64,000 nt of DNA from Stropharia rugosoannulata. Taxonomy: Eukaryota > Basidiomycota > Agaricomycetes > Agaricales > Strophariaceae. The notes beneath the pieces were generated by a model. It worked only from the letters and a program-made list of their open reading frames with translations, was not told the origin of the DNA and ran no database searches. Below are positions 38,065 through 49,700 of the stretch, piece by piece. A program made the position numbers and the translations under genes. Each line of letters opens with the position of its first letter. Position 1 is the stretch's first letter. The stretch covers positions 2,046,001-2,110,000 of the forward strand of contig JANCIK010000002.1 in the NCBI GenBank assembly GCA_028532985.1. Direction: 5' to 3'.

Positions 38065-41000
38065 ATGTCCACCTCAATGCGGCAAAAACGTTCAAGGAGC
38101 AAGAAGGATCAAGAAGGTGATATGTATATGGGTTTGCAAACAGATGACATCCCTTCCGATGCTTACACAAGGTCCCGCCCACCATATCATGTATCCGAAG
38201 ATTATAGAGTGCCTGCGAACTCCTCTCGGAGGTCATACGTCTCTGAACGGGATGTAGCTCCCCGCAGTCGTCATGAAGATGATTGGCGGCATAGAGACAT
38301 TGACCACGAAAGGTACCCGTATAATGATGGTTATGCTCTTTCTGATAGAGCCGAATACGACGACGGTGGTACGAGAAGTTCAACGGGATGGGGGCCTTTA
38401 CGTTCGTCACAGTATGGACAACCTGCGGTAAACTGGTCACACCGCTTCGAGAATGCAGCCACTTCATCAACTTATCCCAAGCAAATGCCTTGGGGTGCTT
38501 CAGACTCGTACGACCACGGCCGCTCAGCTTTCCCTGAACATTGGCACCCAGATGATACGAGGAGCATCGCATTGGAAGATTGGTCTCAGGAACGACCAGA
38601 ACATACGCCTGATAGAAGACTAAATGAATGGCAACGCTCGGAAACTCGTAGGGAAAACTCTCAGTCCCACAAATTCCAGAGTGACTCTGGATGGGACTCT
38701 CGTCGACGAGACAGATCTGATTGGGCTGGGACAACGTCAGGTAGACACGACGAAGTTCCACATCAGCGCAATAGAGGTCACTCTACTGAAGACCGTTCAT
38801 GGGAACCGGCAGCGAGCTGGAAGTCCTCATCCGCCAGTGATCAACCACATCAGCGCAACAATCAGCGGTCTAACCCTTCACGGCAGAAACGCGGTTACAA
38901 CCAAGGCAAGCAGCGAAGGGAGTGGCGGAATGTTGATGACGGGGACCTCAACAAGTAAGTTTTCACACGTTTACACATGTAGAAACTAATCATAAGGTTG
39001 CGCCCAGTTGGACTAGACGCGACATTAGTGCCCCCTCAGGAAGTAAAGCGCCGCCTAATCAACATCCTGCAAAACGTAAACACCATCGTCAGCCTTCCCG
39101 CTCGCGATCCAGAAGTAGGTCACCATCAGAGTCATATAAATCTCGACCTTCTTCTCGAGGGCGTTCTCATTCGCATTCAGTTTCGCCATCATCGAAAAGA
39201 CGTCGCAAAGATACCAGTCCTGCAAACGTACGAAGCCTAACCCCTAGCGAGAGAGGTACGAATAGACAAAGGACTCGGCGTGAACGATACCAAAGCAGGT
39301 CACCGAGCGCCTCTCATAGCAATATCAGCTTGAATGGCCACCGCAGGAGTCCATCAATTTCCAGCCAAAATTCGGATCGAAGTCCCAGTGCAAGCCCCGC
39401 CGGCGCTGCGCGCTCTGTACATCGTTTACCGGTCATGAGCCATAGTTCTCAAACAAACGGTACCAGGGAATCTAATTACACAAGTCTACGTAAAAACGAC
39501 AAGCACCAAAATGCCAAGTCATGGTCCCAATATGCTAGTAAAAAGAGCAAAGATGCAGAGTCCTTCCCTGACAGGGAGCACGATCGACATCGGTCAAGTA
39601 ACAACGCGGCGCAACTTGAGCGACATTCAATATACGAGCGCCCTTCAATGCAGGATGTTGTCCAGGACCGCAGTTCTGCTCCTCTTTCTCTGCACGAACG
39701 TTTGTCTGACGCAGACACTCGTGCTACCTACGAACGACCCCCAATTCAGGAAACACACTCTTCTCATAACCGCCAATCAGTGTTTACTCCCTCTTACAAC
39801 GCCGCTGATTCCGCTGCAAGAGCAATAACAATCGCGATGCCCCCACCGCCTTCTGTGCCATTTTCGCGTAGTCAGCGTAGTCGTTTCACACCATCTCAAG
39901 AATACTCTGTTTCAGAAAATGGATCCTTGTATGATTCTACACCTGAGGTCATTCCACCACCGAACCGCAATCGATATGCAAAGGGTGCTGGCTTTAAGCC
40001 TATTGCAAATGCTAGCTCGTCTTTGAAACGATTCTTTCCGGGTGATGAAGAGGACATGGACACCAATCCGGATGCTGCATCCAATCCCAATCTTAAGGAG
40101 AAGAACGACTCCTTTCAAAATGCACAACCATCTGCGACATGGGACCGCAGTTTACCACCATCTGAGGAGAATGCAGACTACATTATACAGGAGAAGTCTA
40201 TCAAGGACGTGCCCCAACTTGAGGTCCAATATCCAACAGCAACGCGCGGGATATCCCACCGTTTACCGGACTGTGAACGGACCTCGACTCCGGATATTCA
40301 TTCACGCTCTGCACCCAATGATGATCGATCAAGTCCTCATTCGATGGACACAAAAGACACATCACAGTCTCGAGCATTATCTCACGAAGCCGACGTCCCA
40401 TCTACCCCTCCGCATACCGTGGGGGAAACCACGAACGGCGCCCCGCCTTCGTCCTCGCTAAAAGACCTGTATAGGATTCTCAGCCAAGTGGGCGAGGGTA
40501 CCTTCGGTAAAGTCTACAAGGCGCGCAATGTAATCACTGGTACCCACGTTGCCTTGAAACGGATCCGAATGGAATCCGAACGAGATGGGTTTCCTGTCAC
40601 CGCGATGCGAGAAATCAAGCTTTTACAATCACTTCGACATGATAATGTTGTTAAACTGTATGAGATGATGGTGTCCAATGGTATGCGGTCCTTTTAAAAG
40701 ATTTTCACTTAACTAATTATTGTCAGGTTCGGTTTATATGGTTTTTGAATATATGGATCACGACCTCACGGGCGTTCTGTCACAAAACCAATTCACGTTC
40801 TCTCCTGCCCACCTAAAATCCCTTTGTCACCAAATGCTGGCTGGATTGGCGTATCTTCATCACAAAGGCGTAATCCATAGAGATATCAAAGGGTCTAACA
40901 TTCTCATCAACAACCGCGGCGAGCTGAAACTGGCTGACTTTGGTCTAGCCCGCTTCTACCAAAAGCGAAGGAGAACAGACTATACTAACAGGGTGATTAC

Positions 41001-41653
41001 GCTCTGGTATCGACCACCTGAACTTCTGTTTGGGGCCACTGTATATGGTCCAGAGGTTGACATGTGGAGCGCAGGGTGAGTTCCGTTTATCGAGCCTTGA
41101 GTATGACCCCGTTAACACTGTCCCAGATGCATCATGCTTGAGTTATTTACGAAGAAGCCCATTTTCCAAGGCGTCGACGAAATTCATCAAGTGGAAGTTG
41201 TGTTTAAACTCCTTGGTACCCCGACCTCAGAAACATGGGCAAACGCGATGAGTCTTCCTTGGTTCGAGCTGGTGAAACCGCAGCAAGTCATGCAAAATCG
41301 GTTCCGGGAATCTTTCCAGAAGTAAATATGCCTGCTTTTCACTTGCCTGCCGTTTTCTGACTGATGTTTTTTAGATGGATGTCTCCAGCAGCACTTGATC
41401 TGGCGGAACAATTATTGGCATACAATCCTACCAAACGGGTTACCGCAGCCCAGGCTATGAATACCCCCTACTTCACTAAAGAAGACCCCCCTGCGGCCCG
41501 GCCAGTTGGGTACGTAACTCACGAGTCTATGAATATATATTGTCATTGAATACTGTTTCCTCTCACAGTTTGATAGACCTTGAAGGAGAATGGCATGAGC
41601 TGGAGACGAAACGCGAAAGAGCGAAGAGAAAAGAAAGAAAAGCTACCACCTAA
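38065..41653 (+). CDS. CTK1: RNA polymerase II CTD kinase, CTK1/CDK12-like
   Basis: Cyclin-dependent kinase that phosphorylates Ser2 of the Pol II CTD, acting with a cyclin K/Ctk2 partner in the nucleus. The start is ATG 38065. The roughly 740-residue N-terminus is disordered and Arg/Ser-rich, with an RS domain ([29 protein letters not shown]) as in CDK12/13. The kinase domain begins [18 protein letters not shown] (P-loop), then [20 protein letters not shown] with the catalytic Lys and a PITAIRE-like helix, [13 protein letters not shown] (catalytic loop), LADFGLARF (DFG), and [13 protein letters not shown] (activation segment). The C-lobe includes [19 protein letters not shown]. It ends in a basic tail, [12 protein letters not shown]. 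The second intron uses the acceptor before TTGGACTAG, the only choice that keeps the RS frame. Confidence 0.93.
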
Positions 41654-41884
41654 CTCTATCTTATAATTTGCTTTCAAGTATTTGTTTTCTATTCAGTCCC
41701 TACCAATCATACATCCTTTTTATTGCCGGCCACAATTGTACAATTATTCTATGTTACCCATAGTTTATTACATCAAAAGCATAAGGACTACAAATCGTAA
41801 CCGTTTGTCTACTTGATATCTACCAAAAATGTTACCAAACCCTTTTCGGTAAGATGTTGGACAATGGATTCCACCTTGAAAATG

Positions 41885-43387
41885 TTACTTATACTGAGAT
41901 AAATCGTTCATTTGTCTAACAAAATCACGTACATGTGCTGCTGTTAACCGGATTTGATTGTCCCAGCGCTTTGTGAAGGGAGCACCTGTATCTTCAGTTT
42001 CCTCAACCTCGCCTAGCCCCCCAGCTTTCCCTTGGGCGTCATCTTCTTCACGGTTTTTTTCAAACCAAATAAGCTTGTCAACCTGATCAATACTACCCCG
42101 TAGACGTCCTTGCTCAATCATTTTACGGGCCATAGTTTCTGCAGCTCCGGGTGTTAAGTCCAATAATGCACCTAAACCTTGGAAAGTAATATTGTTATAG
42201 ATATTGGAGCTCGCAAGAAGGTTGTGCTCCATGACAGCCCTATCCAATACCGTGGAAGGGCCGGTTCGAGTGCTTGCGTTAGGGTCTATATCAGTGCCAT
42301 CGTCGTTTCCGATCGAAGCAAGTTTATCGTTGGATGAGATGGCTATTTTTGCTAGCTGATGGGGCTTAAGAGACTTCTCGAACTCCTTGATTTCTGCAGA
42401 ACGCAGGATGTGGTCGAGGAACATTTTGGCCAGGATATTATACGTAGGGAGATCGGCAGTGCGCTCATCGCGGTACAGAGATGCCAGAATACGCGAGCGA
42501 TTGGGTCCTGCAGGTGCTAAAACTGCACATGTCACCGCAGCCAGCCTGGGCATTAAATGGACAAAGAATCAATCGACAGGTTGTAATGATGTCCGCACCC
42601 TTGAAATTATTATTACTCACAGCATGTGTCGACGCTCTTCCTCATCAATTTCACCCACGTAACTCAACTCATGATAGCGACTGGCTGCTTCTAGGAATTT
42701 CCTGCTGTAGTCACTGATACGCGCCTGACAAAGTTTGAACTGTAGGAGGGTTTCTCGATCATTAGCGGAGTGTACTAGCAGAGCAGCACGGTTATAGTAA
42801 GTCTCCGCTTGAACAGAATCCTCATCTTCAAGTAGCAATCGCACTATGCGGACATAGATGCGCAATTTTTCGGAATCGGGGATGGACCTAACTTTGAGCT
42901 CAGTATCGTCTTGCTGATGAGGATATAGAGCACGCACCGTTGGCCAGAATCTAATGAGATTCCCATAAGAACCCGGGCAGCCTCACTCCATTCTTCTTCC
43001 CCCTCGAGCAAATCAGCAAGTTGAAATCTAAGGGAGTTAACCTGTATGACGTTATTAAATAGTGCATACTTCTTGATATGCGTGTACCTGCTCCTCATAG
43101 CTTACAATCCGCGGTTGCACGGTTTGCAATGTATCTTCTACGACTTGTTTCCGTAAGTTGACATCTTTGATAACATCTTCTCCGAGTAGTTTGACAAGTT
43201 CAGACAACACTTGACGCCCAACAACAAGACCAACGCTGTCTTGATTGACAACGGTATCTACCAAAGCATGAAGATCTTTCGCAAGGCTGGGACCTGGCTG
43301 GGACAAGATATCTGGGATGAGAGAGATAAATGCCGGTCCTTTATCCTTTTGACTAAGGGCAGATATCTGAGTTAGTTTAGTTTCCAT
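41885..43387 (-). CDS. CSN4: COP9 signalosome subunit 4
   Basis: PCI-domain subunit of the COP9 signalosome, which removes NEDD8 from cullins and so controls cullin-RING ubiquitin ligases. The start is ATG 43387 (METKLTQISALSQKDK). The helical N-terminal region includes LADLLEGEEEWSEAARVLMG and, in the next exon, EKLRIYVRIVRLLLEDEDSV, then FKLCQARISDYSRKFLEAA. The PCI domain at the C-terminus has SLYRDERTADLPTYNILAKM, ASSNIYNNITFQGLGALLD and AETMARKMIEQGRLRGSIDQ, matching CSN4. It ends FVRQMNDLSQYK*. Length of about 440 residues is as expected. It is convergent with the CTD kinase gene (231 bp). Confidence 0.93.
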
Positions 43388-43801
43388 GTCGATTTCCGAG
43401 AAATATAGGTCAGATATGGAAGTATGAAACAATCAGATGTATGGCGAACACTTTTTAGGTACGAAGTGGTGGTACAGTGTTACGAGCTATTATTGATGTA
43501 ATCACCAAGTAATCATGCATGTGTGATATGTGAGCCAAACTTAGACTTGATTTGCTGCATCCATGGTTACGCCTGGTTACGCGGACTCGGACAAATGTAC
43601 CGGGGTGTCTTTGGGTTCCTCGCTGTCCTTCGTCTTCCTTCTTCTTCTAGGTGCATTGCCTGAGCTGGACCCTCTTGCTTGTTAACCTTTCTAATACGTG
43701 CTATCTGTCACTTATTTGTACACCGGTACTGCTTTAATATAATGTGAGCCAATTCATAGCCTAAGCTACATGTAAAGCTCACTGACGAGCCCAGAAAATA
43801 G
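43388..43801. promoter_or_regulatory. Divergent promoter, CSN4 / Tyr-Pro repeat gene
   Basis: 414 bp between divergent start codons. The sequence near 43,605-43,660 is pyrimidine-rich. No firm element identified. Confidence 0.35.
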
Positions 43802-46800
43802 ATGCCTTCTCCTTTCCATCGCTCTTCGTCCTTTCAATTCCCCCGTGGCCCCCCTAGCCCCCCTGACACAAATACAGACACTGTTGTCCCGGGCATGACT
43901 GTTCCAATGGTGTCTTCAAATCTATTGGTATCAGGCCCAGATTTCAGCCCAATTGACAATGGACTTGCATATTCCAGCCCCGACTTTCCAGGAACACGGA
44001 TGAAGAAGTCCTCTTCTCTACCTTATCATCTTTCAGGCTTGCGTGACGTCAAAGACAGACCGAGCTCAGTTCCCCCCAAAGGCCCTAGATCCTTGATCGT
44101 GGTCATCCCGCCTTCGTCTTTGTTTACTGAGAAAGCTCCAGTGCACACACATAATGGTTCTCAGAGTGGCTCTCAGAGTCACCGATTATCACAAGGGGTC
44201 ATCATGCCTTTATTCCCATCGGTACGAAGTTTACAAACCCTGTGCCTGAGCAAACCTAATATCTTTCGAAGTTGTTTGGGCAATTGACAGCTATCGCAAG
44301 GGAATTCAATTTCCCCAGCACCTCAGGCATCTCCCTTTATTTTCACTACAGGGATGGTCAGGCCTCTTCTGTTCCCCGAATTACTGATGAGTCTTGGCCA
44401 ATACTTTGCAGTCACCTTACCGACCAGTCGTTTGCGAACGAAAGACGACCCCTAATAAGTGGCAAAGTTGATTTTGACGTTGACCATCGCCTCGCACGGT
44501 GGTTTGGACCTTGGCTTTCGTCTTTCATCAAGGAGACTTCAGATAGCAGCATACCGTACCCACACACCGCTCCGTTCAGCCATTTCCGTGGCGAAAGCAG
44601 GACAACTACGGATGGTAGATACTTTGATGATGAAAGTGGAGAGGGTTCGGCTATCCAACAGCACAGTGCACCCGTTAGACATGGTCCTCGAAAATTATCA
44701 CTCGTGGAAAGGTTTGAATCGCCCGTCAGTCGACAAGATGTTAGGCCGATTCCGCTTTCCCTAGGAACTCCTCCCGACCAGATACCCGCTACTTCTCAGG
44801 CCCTGTCGCCGATACGGCAAGAAGAAGAACCGAAAAGTGCCCGACAAGATCTTAACAGCCGAGTCAAATCCTGGAGAGCCAGCGCTCAATTGAGTCCCAC
44901 TCCTCTCGCGCTTACTGGCCAAATCAGTTTGGAACCTCCAAATCTGCCCAATACGATGGTATTAAACAGCGACAGTGACTCCGACGCGAAGTCATTAAGG
45001 ATGGAAGATTTCCAGTGGTCCATATCTTCGGCTGGCCCTCAGTCGGAAGGAGTGTCTCCTAGTAGCCCGTGGTTTTATCCCCCTTCAGTACATCTAGACA
45101 GCCGTTTGGTAGGCTCTGTATGCAGCACCCCTTCCATCCAAACTTCTTGGGGGCCGTCCGATTATGATCCCCTCTCACCGGGACCAGCGCAATACGCACG
45201 CGCACTCTCTCCTGACATAGCCCATCGATTTTTCGAAAATGGCATTGACAGTCCGTTGACCACAACTAGTTGGGGAGCACCGCTTGAATATCCACCCTCC
45301 CCATTGCTCTTGTCCCGTTTACCTTCACCCGACATTGCCTATAGATGTTTTGAGGACGCCCCCGATACACCAGTGACCGCGACGAGCTGGGGCGCGCCTC
45401 TCTCGTATCCTCCTTCTCCGCTTTGCCTTTCGCCTGTCCCATCTCTGGACCTCGGAGAAAGAGCCGCGTTCGATGATGTCGATTTTCCTGTCCATAACTA
45501 TTTGTATCCTTATGCAACAACATCGTCAGCAAAGCGTTGGGTCCATATTTGGCCGTACACAGCACACGCACACCATGCCACAGATTCAGGACCGGACAGC
45601 GCAGCTAAATCTCAGGAAATGACGGCATGGCGTCAAGTATGGCCTTACAACTCCAAATCCACTGACTTGACGACCAAAAAGCCTGCAGACCAGCAATATA
45701 TTGAGTGGCGTCAAGTATGGCCGTATAATTCACATTCAATAGGTCCAGCTTTGCAAAGCTGTCTAAGCCTACCTCAGGAACATTCATATCATCAATCGTT
45801 TGTATATCCGTTTACAAGCATATGTAAGCTTCTTTTTTCTTCTTTCTTTCTTATTTCAGTCGTTGTTAATGACATAAAAAATCAGACCGTCCGGTGTATC
45901 CTTATTTTGATATTTATCCTGCTGTTCATCAATTACAACTTTCTGTCAAGTCTAGAATCGAAAAACCGCGTCAAGAGGCCAGAAGCAAAGCCGATATATG
46001 TGAGCCAATCTGCGTGTGTTTTCCCTCTTATCTAACCATATGGTAGATGACGTGTATCCTCAAAACCTATATTCACTGTATCCGGCTGTACGACGAGAGA
46101 TTGAACTCGAGTACCCACATAATCTGCGAAATATATATTCCACTGTACGACGAGAGGTCAAGCACAAGTACCCGCACAATCTGCAAAATATATATGCAAC
46201 TGTACATCAAGTTACACAGAGTGACGGCAATAATCCCCATAACCTGAGCAACATCTATCCGCATGTCTCCGAAAGGATGGGTGCACATGACCGTACCTAT
46301 GGGCATGAAAGCGATTCCGCGTGTTTTGTGGGCAAGCACGCTGACAGCATGGGCATCTACCCATATCTAAATATATGTACGTCTTAGACTTTAACACGGC
46401 AACAACTGACTCACCCAAATCAATTCTCCCTAGATCCATCTGTGAGGGCACCTTCCTTCGCTCATTTCTCCTTGTACATGTATGGGCCGAAATTACGGTA
46501 TCCCCATTTCGAAATTTGTAAGTCTTATATTTGATACATCAACCTGTTATTCATCCTTTCTACTTGTGGTGTAACAGATCCAAGCTCTGGGAATGATACA
46601 ACACGCGAAATGACCCATGTGAAAAAGATTGCGGACAATCTCAACCTTCCATCGTGGCCAGGATATCCTACGTTTAACTTATGTATGAGTTTCCAATTAG
46701 CTACCAATATTTTCTCTTACACTCCTGATGTAGATCCTGCCGTATATCCTTTCTTTGACCTTTACCCTAGTGTAAACGTTTTGGATGGTGCATCGACCAA

Positions 46801-48505
46801 AGGTAAGTACTTCTTTCTACGGTCAGTTCCGACTGCTCACAAGTTGACATAGCTTCCTCTGGAACAGTTGCAAACCACTTACGAATATGGGCGAATACTG
46901 ACTTCAATTTCTGTATGTGCTCTATGCGCCACAGTTGTACAAAACTGACCCCGTTAAATGTTAAGGCTCAGTTGTTTATCCCTACTTCGACCTATATCCG
47001 GCAAGGTGTAATGAAGTTATCCATATTAAGGACACTCAAGTGCAAACATTGGCTATTGGAAGCTCATACCCATATTTCAATCTTTGTTGGTCACCTTCTT
47101 TTCGTGGCTAGAATTTGTGCTCATCAAATTGCTTGACGTAGACCCCGGAGTATACCCCTACCTGAAGATATATCCTGAGGCGTACGCATTGTCTTTTGAT
47201 AAGGCAGAAACTAAGATAGCTATTCATCATATGGATACGGATTATCTGAAACCTATTGCATCATCTTCCTATCCCTCGTTCAATCTGTGTAAGTGACATA
47301 TTCCCTCGTAACACTAGTCGCGATTTCTATCATATTAACATTCACAAAGACCCAGCCGTCTATCCACATATGGACATATATCCTGCTCCATACGGACTTG
47401 TAGAGCCCACTCTGTCTTCCGATGATGCTGTGTTGCGGACTGTAGAAACTCCAGAGCTGTCAAGATATCCCTCGTTTGTGCTTTGTGCGTCCATTACGTT
47501 CTTCAGTTATATGTCTGTATAATGAATACTGATGCAATATAGATCGGAGTGTCTACCCATATTTCGATTTATACCCCGCCATATCCCATGAATTTCCTCC
47601 CATCACGAAGACGATCCTGAGGCCTACACCAGTACATCCTAGTTTCCAGTATCCAACCATCAGCCTATGTGTGTATACATTCCCGTAGTTTATCCTGAAT
47701 TGACAACTAATCGTCGACACTAGACACCGCAGTGTACCCCGATTTCGACCTTTACCCATCCCTGAACCTTGACGTCAGCCCCCCCATAACTGCGCCTTCT
47801 AAGCCCTCTAGTAGGCTAACGCATGCAGAGCTACATGCCATGGTTATGATGGAAAAGTTTGGACACGTGGGATCATTCGGACTTGTGGAACGCGGTAGCA
47901 GTCCTTTTGCGAACGAGACTCGTACAGTAATACAGACAGCCTCTCTAGGCGACACTATGGAAGAGGAACCAAACCCTGCGGATATGAGACTCAACACTTA
48001 TACGACCTCGTTTCCATCCGTTGTAACTCGTGGGGTCCGAAGGGATTCAACGGCCTTCATGCCTGAAGCAAATAAGGTGCCACAAGATATTCGAGATGGA
48101 TTGCAACGCCCGGTTGAAGTACCTACCTGGAAACTTGCACGATCTCGAAGTCTGAGACAAGAGCCTGAAATCCCACTTCCTCCCCGACCAATGTCCATGA
48201 CCCAGACACACGAACCCACTAGGTCGGTAAGCCTGCGCGAACGTATCCATTCCCTGTCACCTGCTGTCGGCCTTCCTCCGAGGCCGGCTGTTCGGAAACG
48301 AGACAGTTTAGTACTTCAACGAGTTAGAGCATACGACAATAATGGTGAATCCGGCTTCTTATCCTTCCTAAATCTTTCTGATAACAATGTGCCAGTAGCA
48401 GACGCTGTGGCTAGCACTAAAGATACGCTCTCCAAGTTCCCGATGCCTCCAAAATTCCCCTTACCTCCTTTACCAATGTCATCGAAAGATAATTCTAATC
48501 CATAG
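43802..48505 (+). CDS. Large Tyr-Pro repeat protein (hypothetical)
   Basis: Unrecognised, about 1,347 residues from 13 exons. Exon 1 (43,802-44,221) is Ser/Pro-rich. Exon 2 (44,272-45,823) begins with an apparently folded segment (LFGQLTAIAREFNFPSTSGI; RITDESWPILCSHLTDQSF), then disordered sequence, two or three 39-residue repeats (TSWGAPLEYPPSPL) and three WPY repeats (WRQVWPYNS). Exons 3-12 (45,886-45,999; 46,047-46,376; 46,434-46,517; 46,578-46,682; 46,734-46,802; 46,853-46,912; 46,966-47,085; 47,142-47,288; 47,350-47,484; 47,543-47,668) are each a multiple of three, with phase-1 boundaries, and carry copies of YPxFxLYPxV. Exon 13 (47,724-48,505) opens with a final copy and then a basic, Pro-rich tail ending SSKDNSNP*. 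There is no signal peptide or membrane segment. YPxF fits the YxxPhi adaptor-binding pattern, but a sorting role is only inference. Confidence 0.8.
45169..45480 (+). repeat. ~39-residue coding tandem repeat (SWGAPL/SPDIA)
   Basis: Within exon 2 of the Tyr-Pro gene, TSWGAPLEYPPSPLLLSRLP and TSWGAPLSYPPSPLCLSPVP are near-identical, separated by SPDIAYRCFEDAPDTPVTA, whose partner SPDIAHRFFENGIDSPLTT precedes the first. A weaker earlier copy starts TSWGPSDYDPLSPGP. Two good copies and partial ones at each side. Confidence 0.85.
45532..45738 (+). repeat. Coding WPY repeats (WRQVWPYNS)
   Basis: Three copies: KRWVHIWPYTAHA, AWRQVWPYNSKS and EWRQVWPYNSHS, spaced about 27-34 residues. The last two share identical WRQVWPYNS. 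They lead into the YPxF array and look like a Trp-containing variant of it. Confidence 0.8.
45812..47764 (+). repeat. YPxFxLYPxV repeat array in phase-1 exons
   Basis: About 13 degenerate copies, for example VYPYFDIYPAV, IYPYLNIYPSV, YPTFNLYPAVYPFFDLYPSV, SYPYFNLYPGVYPYLKIYP, SYPSFNLYPAVYPHMDIYP and VYPDFDLYPSL. Exon 4 holds a subfamily (VYPQNLYSLYPAV, EYPHNLRNIYSTV, KYPHNLQNIYATV, NPHNLSNIYPHV). Nine of eleven introns split a Tyr codon as T|AT or T|AC within the motif; the others split GCT and TGC. Confidence 0.85.
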
Positions 48506-48694
48506 TTTTATTATTTGTGTTCTGTTGTCGTGCTTAACATGTTTAGAGATAGTGTATACTCTCAGCTTTCAAAAGTAGGAATCTTGACCGATGGTGTGTT
48601 GATACGAATAACGAATACAAAAGTTAAGTGGGTAAATGTCATAACTTTAAAAGGTTGACCGCCAGCACGACTAAACTATAAGGCGTTTGTATTT

Positions 48695-49700
48695 CTACTG
48701 ATTTTCGTTATCATCACCGAAGTCCTGCGTCATCGAGCCAGGTATATCTTCCGGCGACACTGATCTTTCACTAAATGTTTTAGCAGCGTCTTCAGTAGCT
48801 CGTCTAGCGGCGGTCTCTGCGCGTCCTGCTCGTTGCTCGCGCTCAATTTGATCACGCAGTTCCTTGGATTTCCTGTCATCCATGAAAGCTAGCTTCACCT
48901 GGGTAGGTTTACGCAAAATCAAGCATGTTAAATAGAGAAGTGACCGTGTAATGGATTGATCGCCGTAAAGTGAACTTACTTTCTCTGCGGCAGCATCGTG
49001 AGCTGCCTTTTCGTTCTTCTTCGCTAATGCTACCCGTAGTTCCTTGTCAGTCTCGACTGTGATATATTCCTTTAATATTGCAGCTCCGATCTTCAGCTCA
49101 TCGAAGTGTCGCCGATTAAAGATATAGTACGGCTGGAAATTCTTGACCTTTACGACACCAAAAGATATTGAAAATGATGATCATCTACTACCTGATTCAA
49201 AACCCTACCTCTGGTCTGAAACCAAGCTGATATGTGGATAAGTATAATCATTCTAGCAACAAGTAGCTGGATGAAATGATATCACTAACTTCAATAGCAT
49301 ATTCCAAAGCGCCTTTCCGATCCACAAGCTGCCTCTTAATGGTCGAGTTCGTTGGTTTGAACTGCTGATATTTTTCGTTTTCAGGCTCACGTAATATGTT
49401 CTCTGCTATCGTCAACAATGTCTGTAAAGATTGTACCATTCAATGATACAGCTGAGGCATCGATGAAGATTCATATACTTGAAGGGAGCTCATAGCCTGT
49501 TCTTTCGCATTTGGGCGAGTAATGCCCGGATCTATTAGACGACGAAACTTTTGGCGTCGTTCGTGCTCGATGGCCAACTGTGCAGCAGTCAATTGTGGAG
49601 TCATGTCGCGGGTGCGACGCTCAGCCGCCGCAGCAAGAGCAGCAGCTGATATGGTTGCAGAAACGGGGCTTGGGGACGTTGGAGACGTTGGTAAAGACAT
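48695..49700 (-). CDS. PUB-domain protein
   Basis: PUB domains bind the C-terminal tail of the AAA ATPase Cdc48/p97, recruiting cofactors such as PNGase or UBX proteins. The first ATG is 49700 (MSLPTSPTSPSPV). An Ala-rich helical stretch (AALAAAAERRTRD) and AIEHERRQKFRRLIDPG are followed by an intron and the PUB domain: TLLTIAENILREPENEKYQQ, then TIKRQLVDRKGALEYAIE, and across short introns LGFRPE and NFQPYYIFNRRHFDELK. A charged coiled coil (ELRDQIEREQRAGRAE) and an acidic tail end at TQDFGDDNENQ*. No PNGase core or UBX domain is visible, so this is a stand-alone adaptor. Length of about 250 residues. Confidence 0.8.

Noticed and set aside
38063..38761. 232-codon minus ORF opposite the CTD kinase N-terminus
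   Set aside because: Antisense shadow of the Arg/Ser-rich region, which is supported by continuity into the kinase domain.
38998..39240. Alternative second-exon frame of the CTD kinase (starting RPVGLDATL)
   Set aside because: It terminates without reaching the kinase domain, whereas the acceptor 10 bases further on keeps the RS domain and kinase in one frame.
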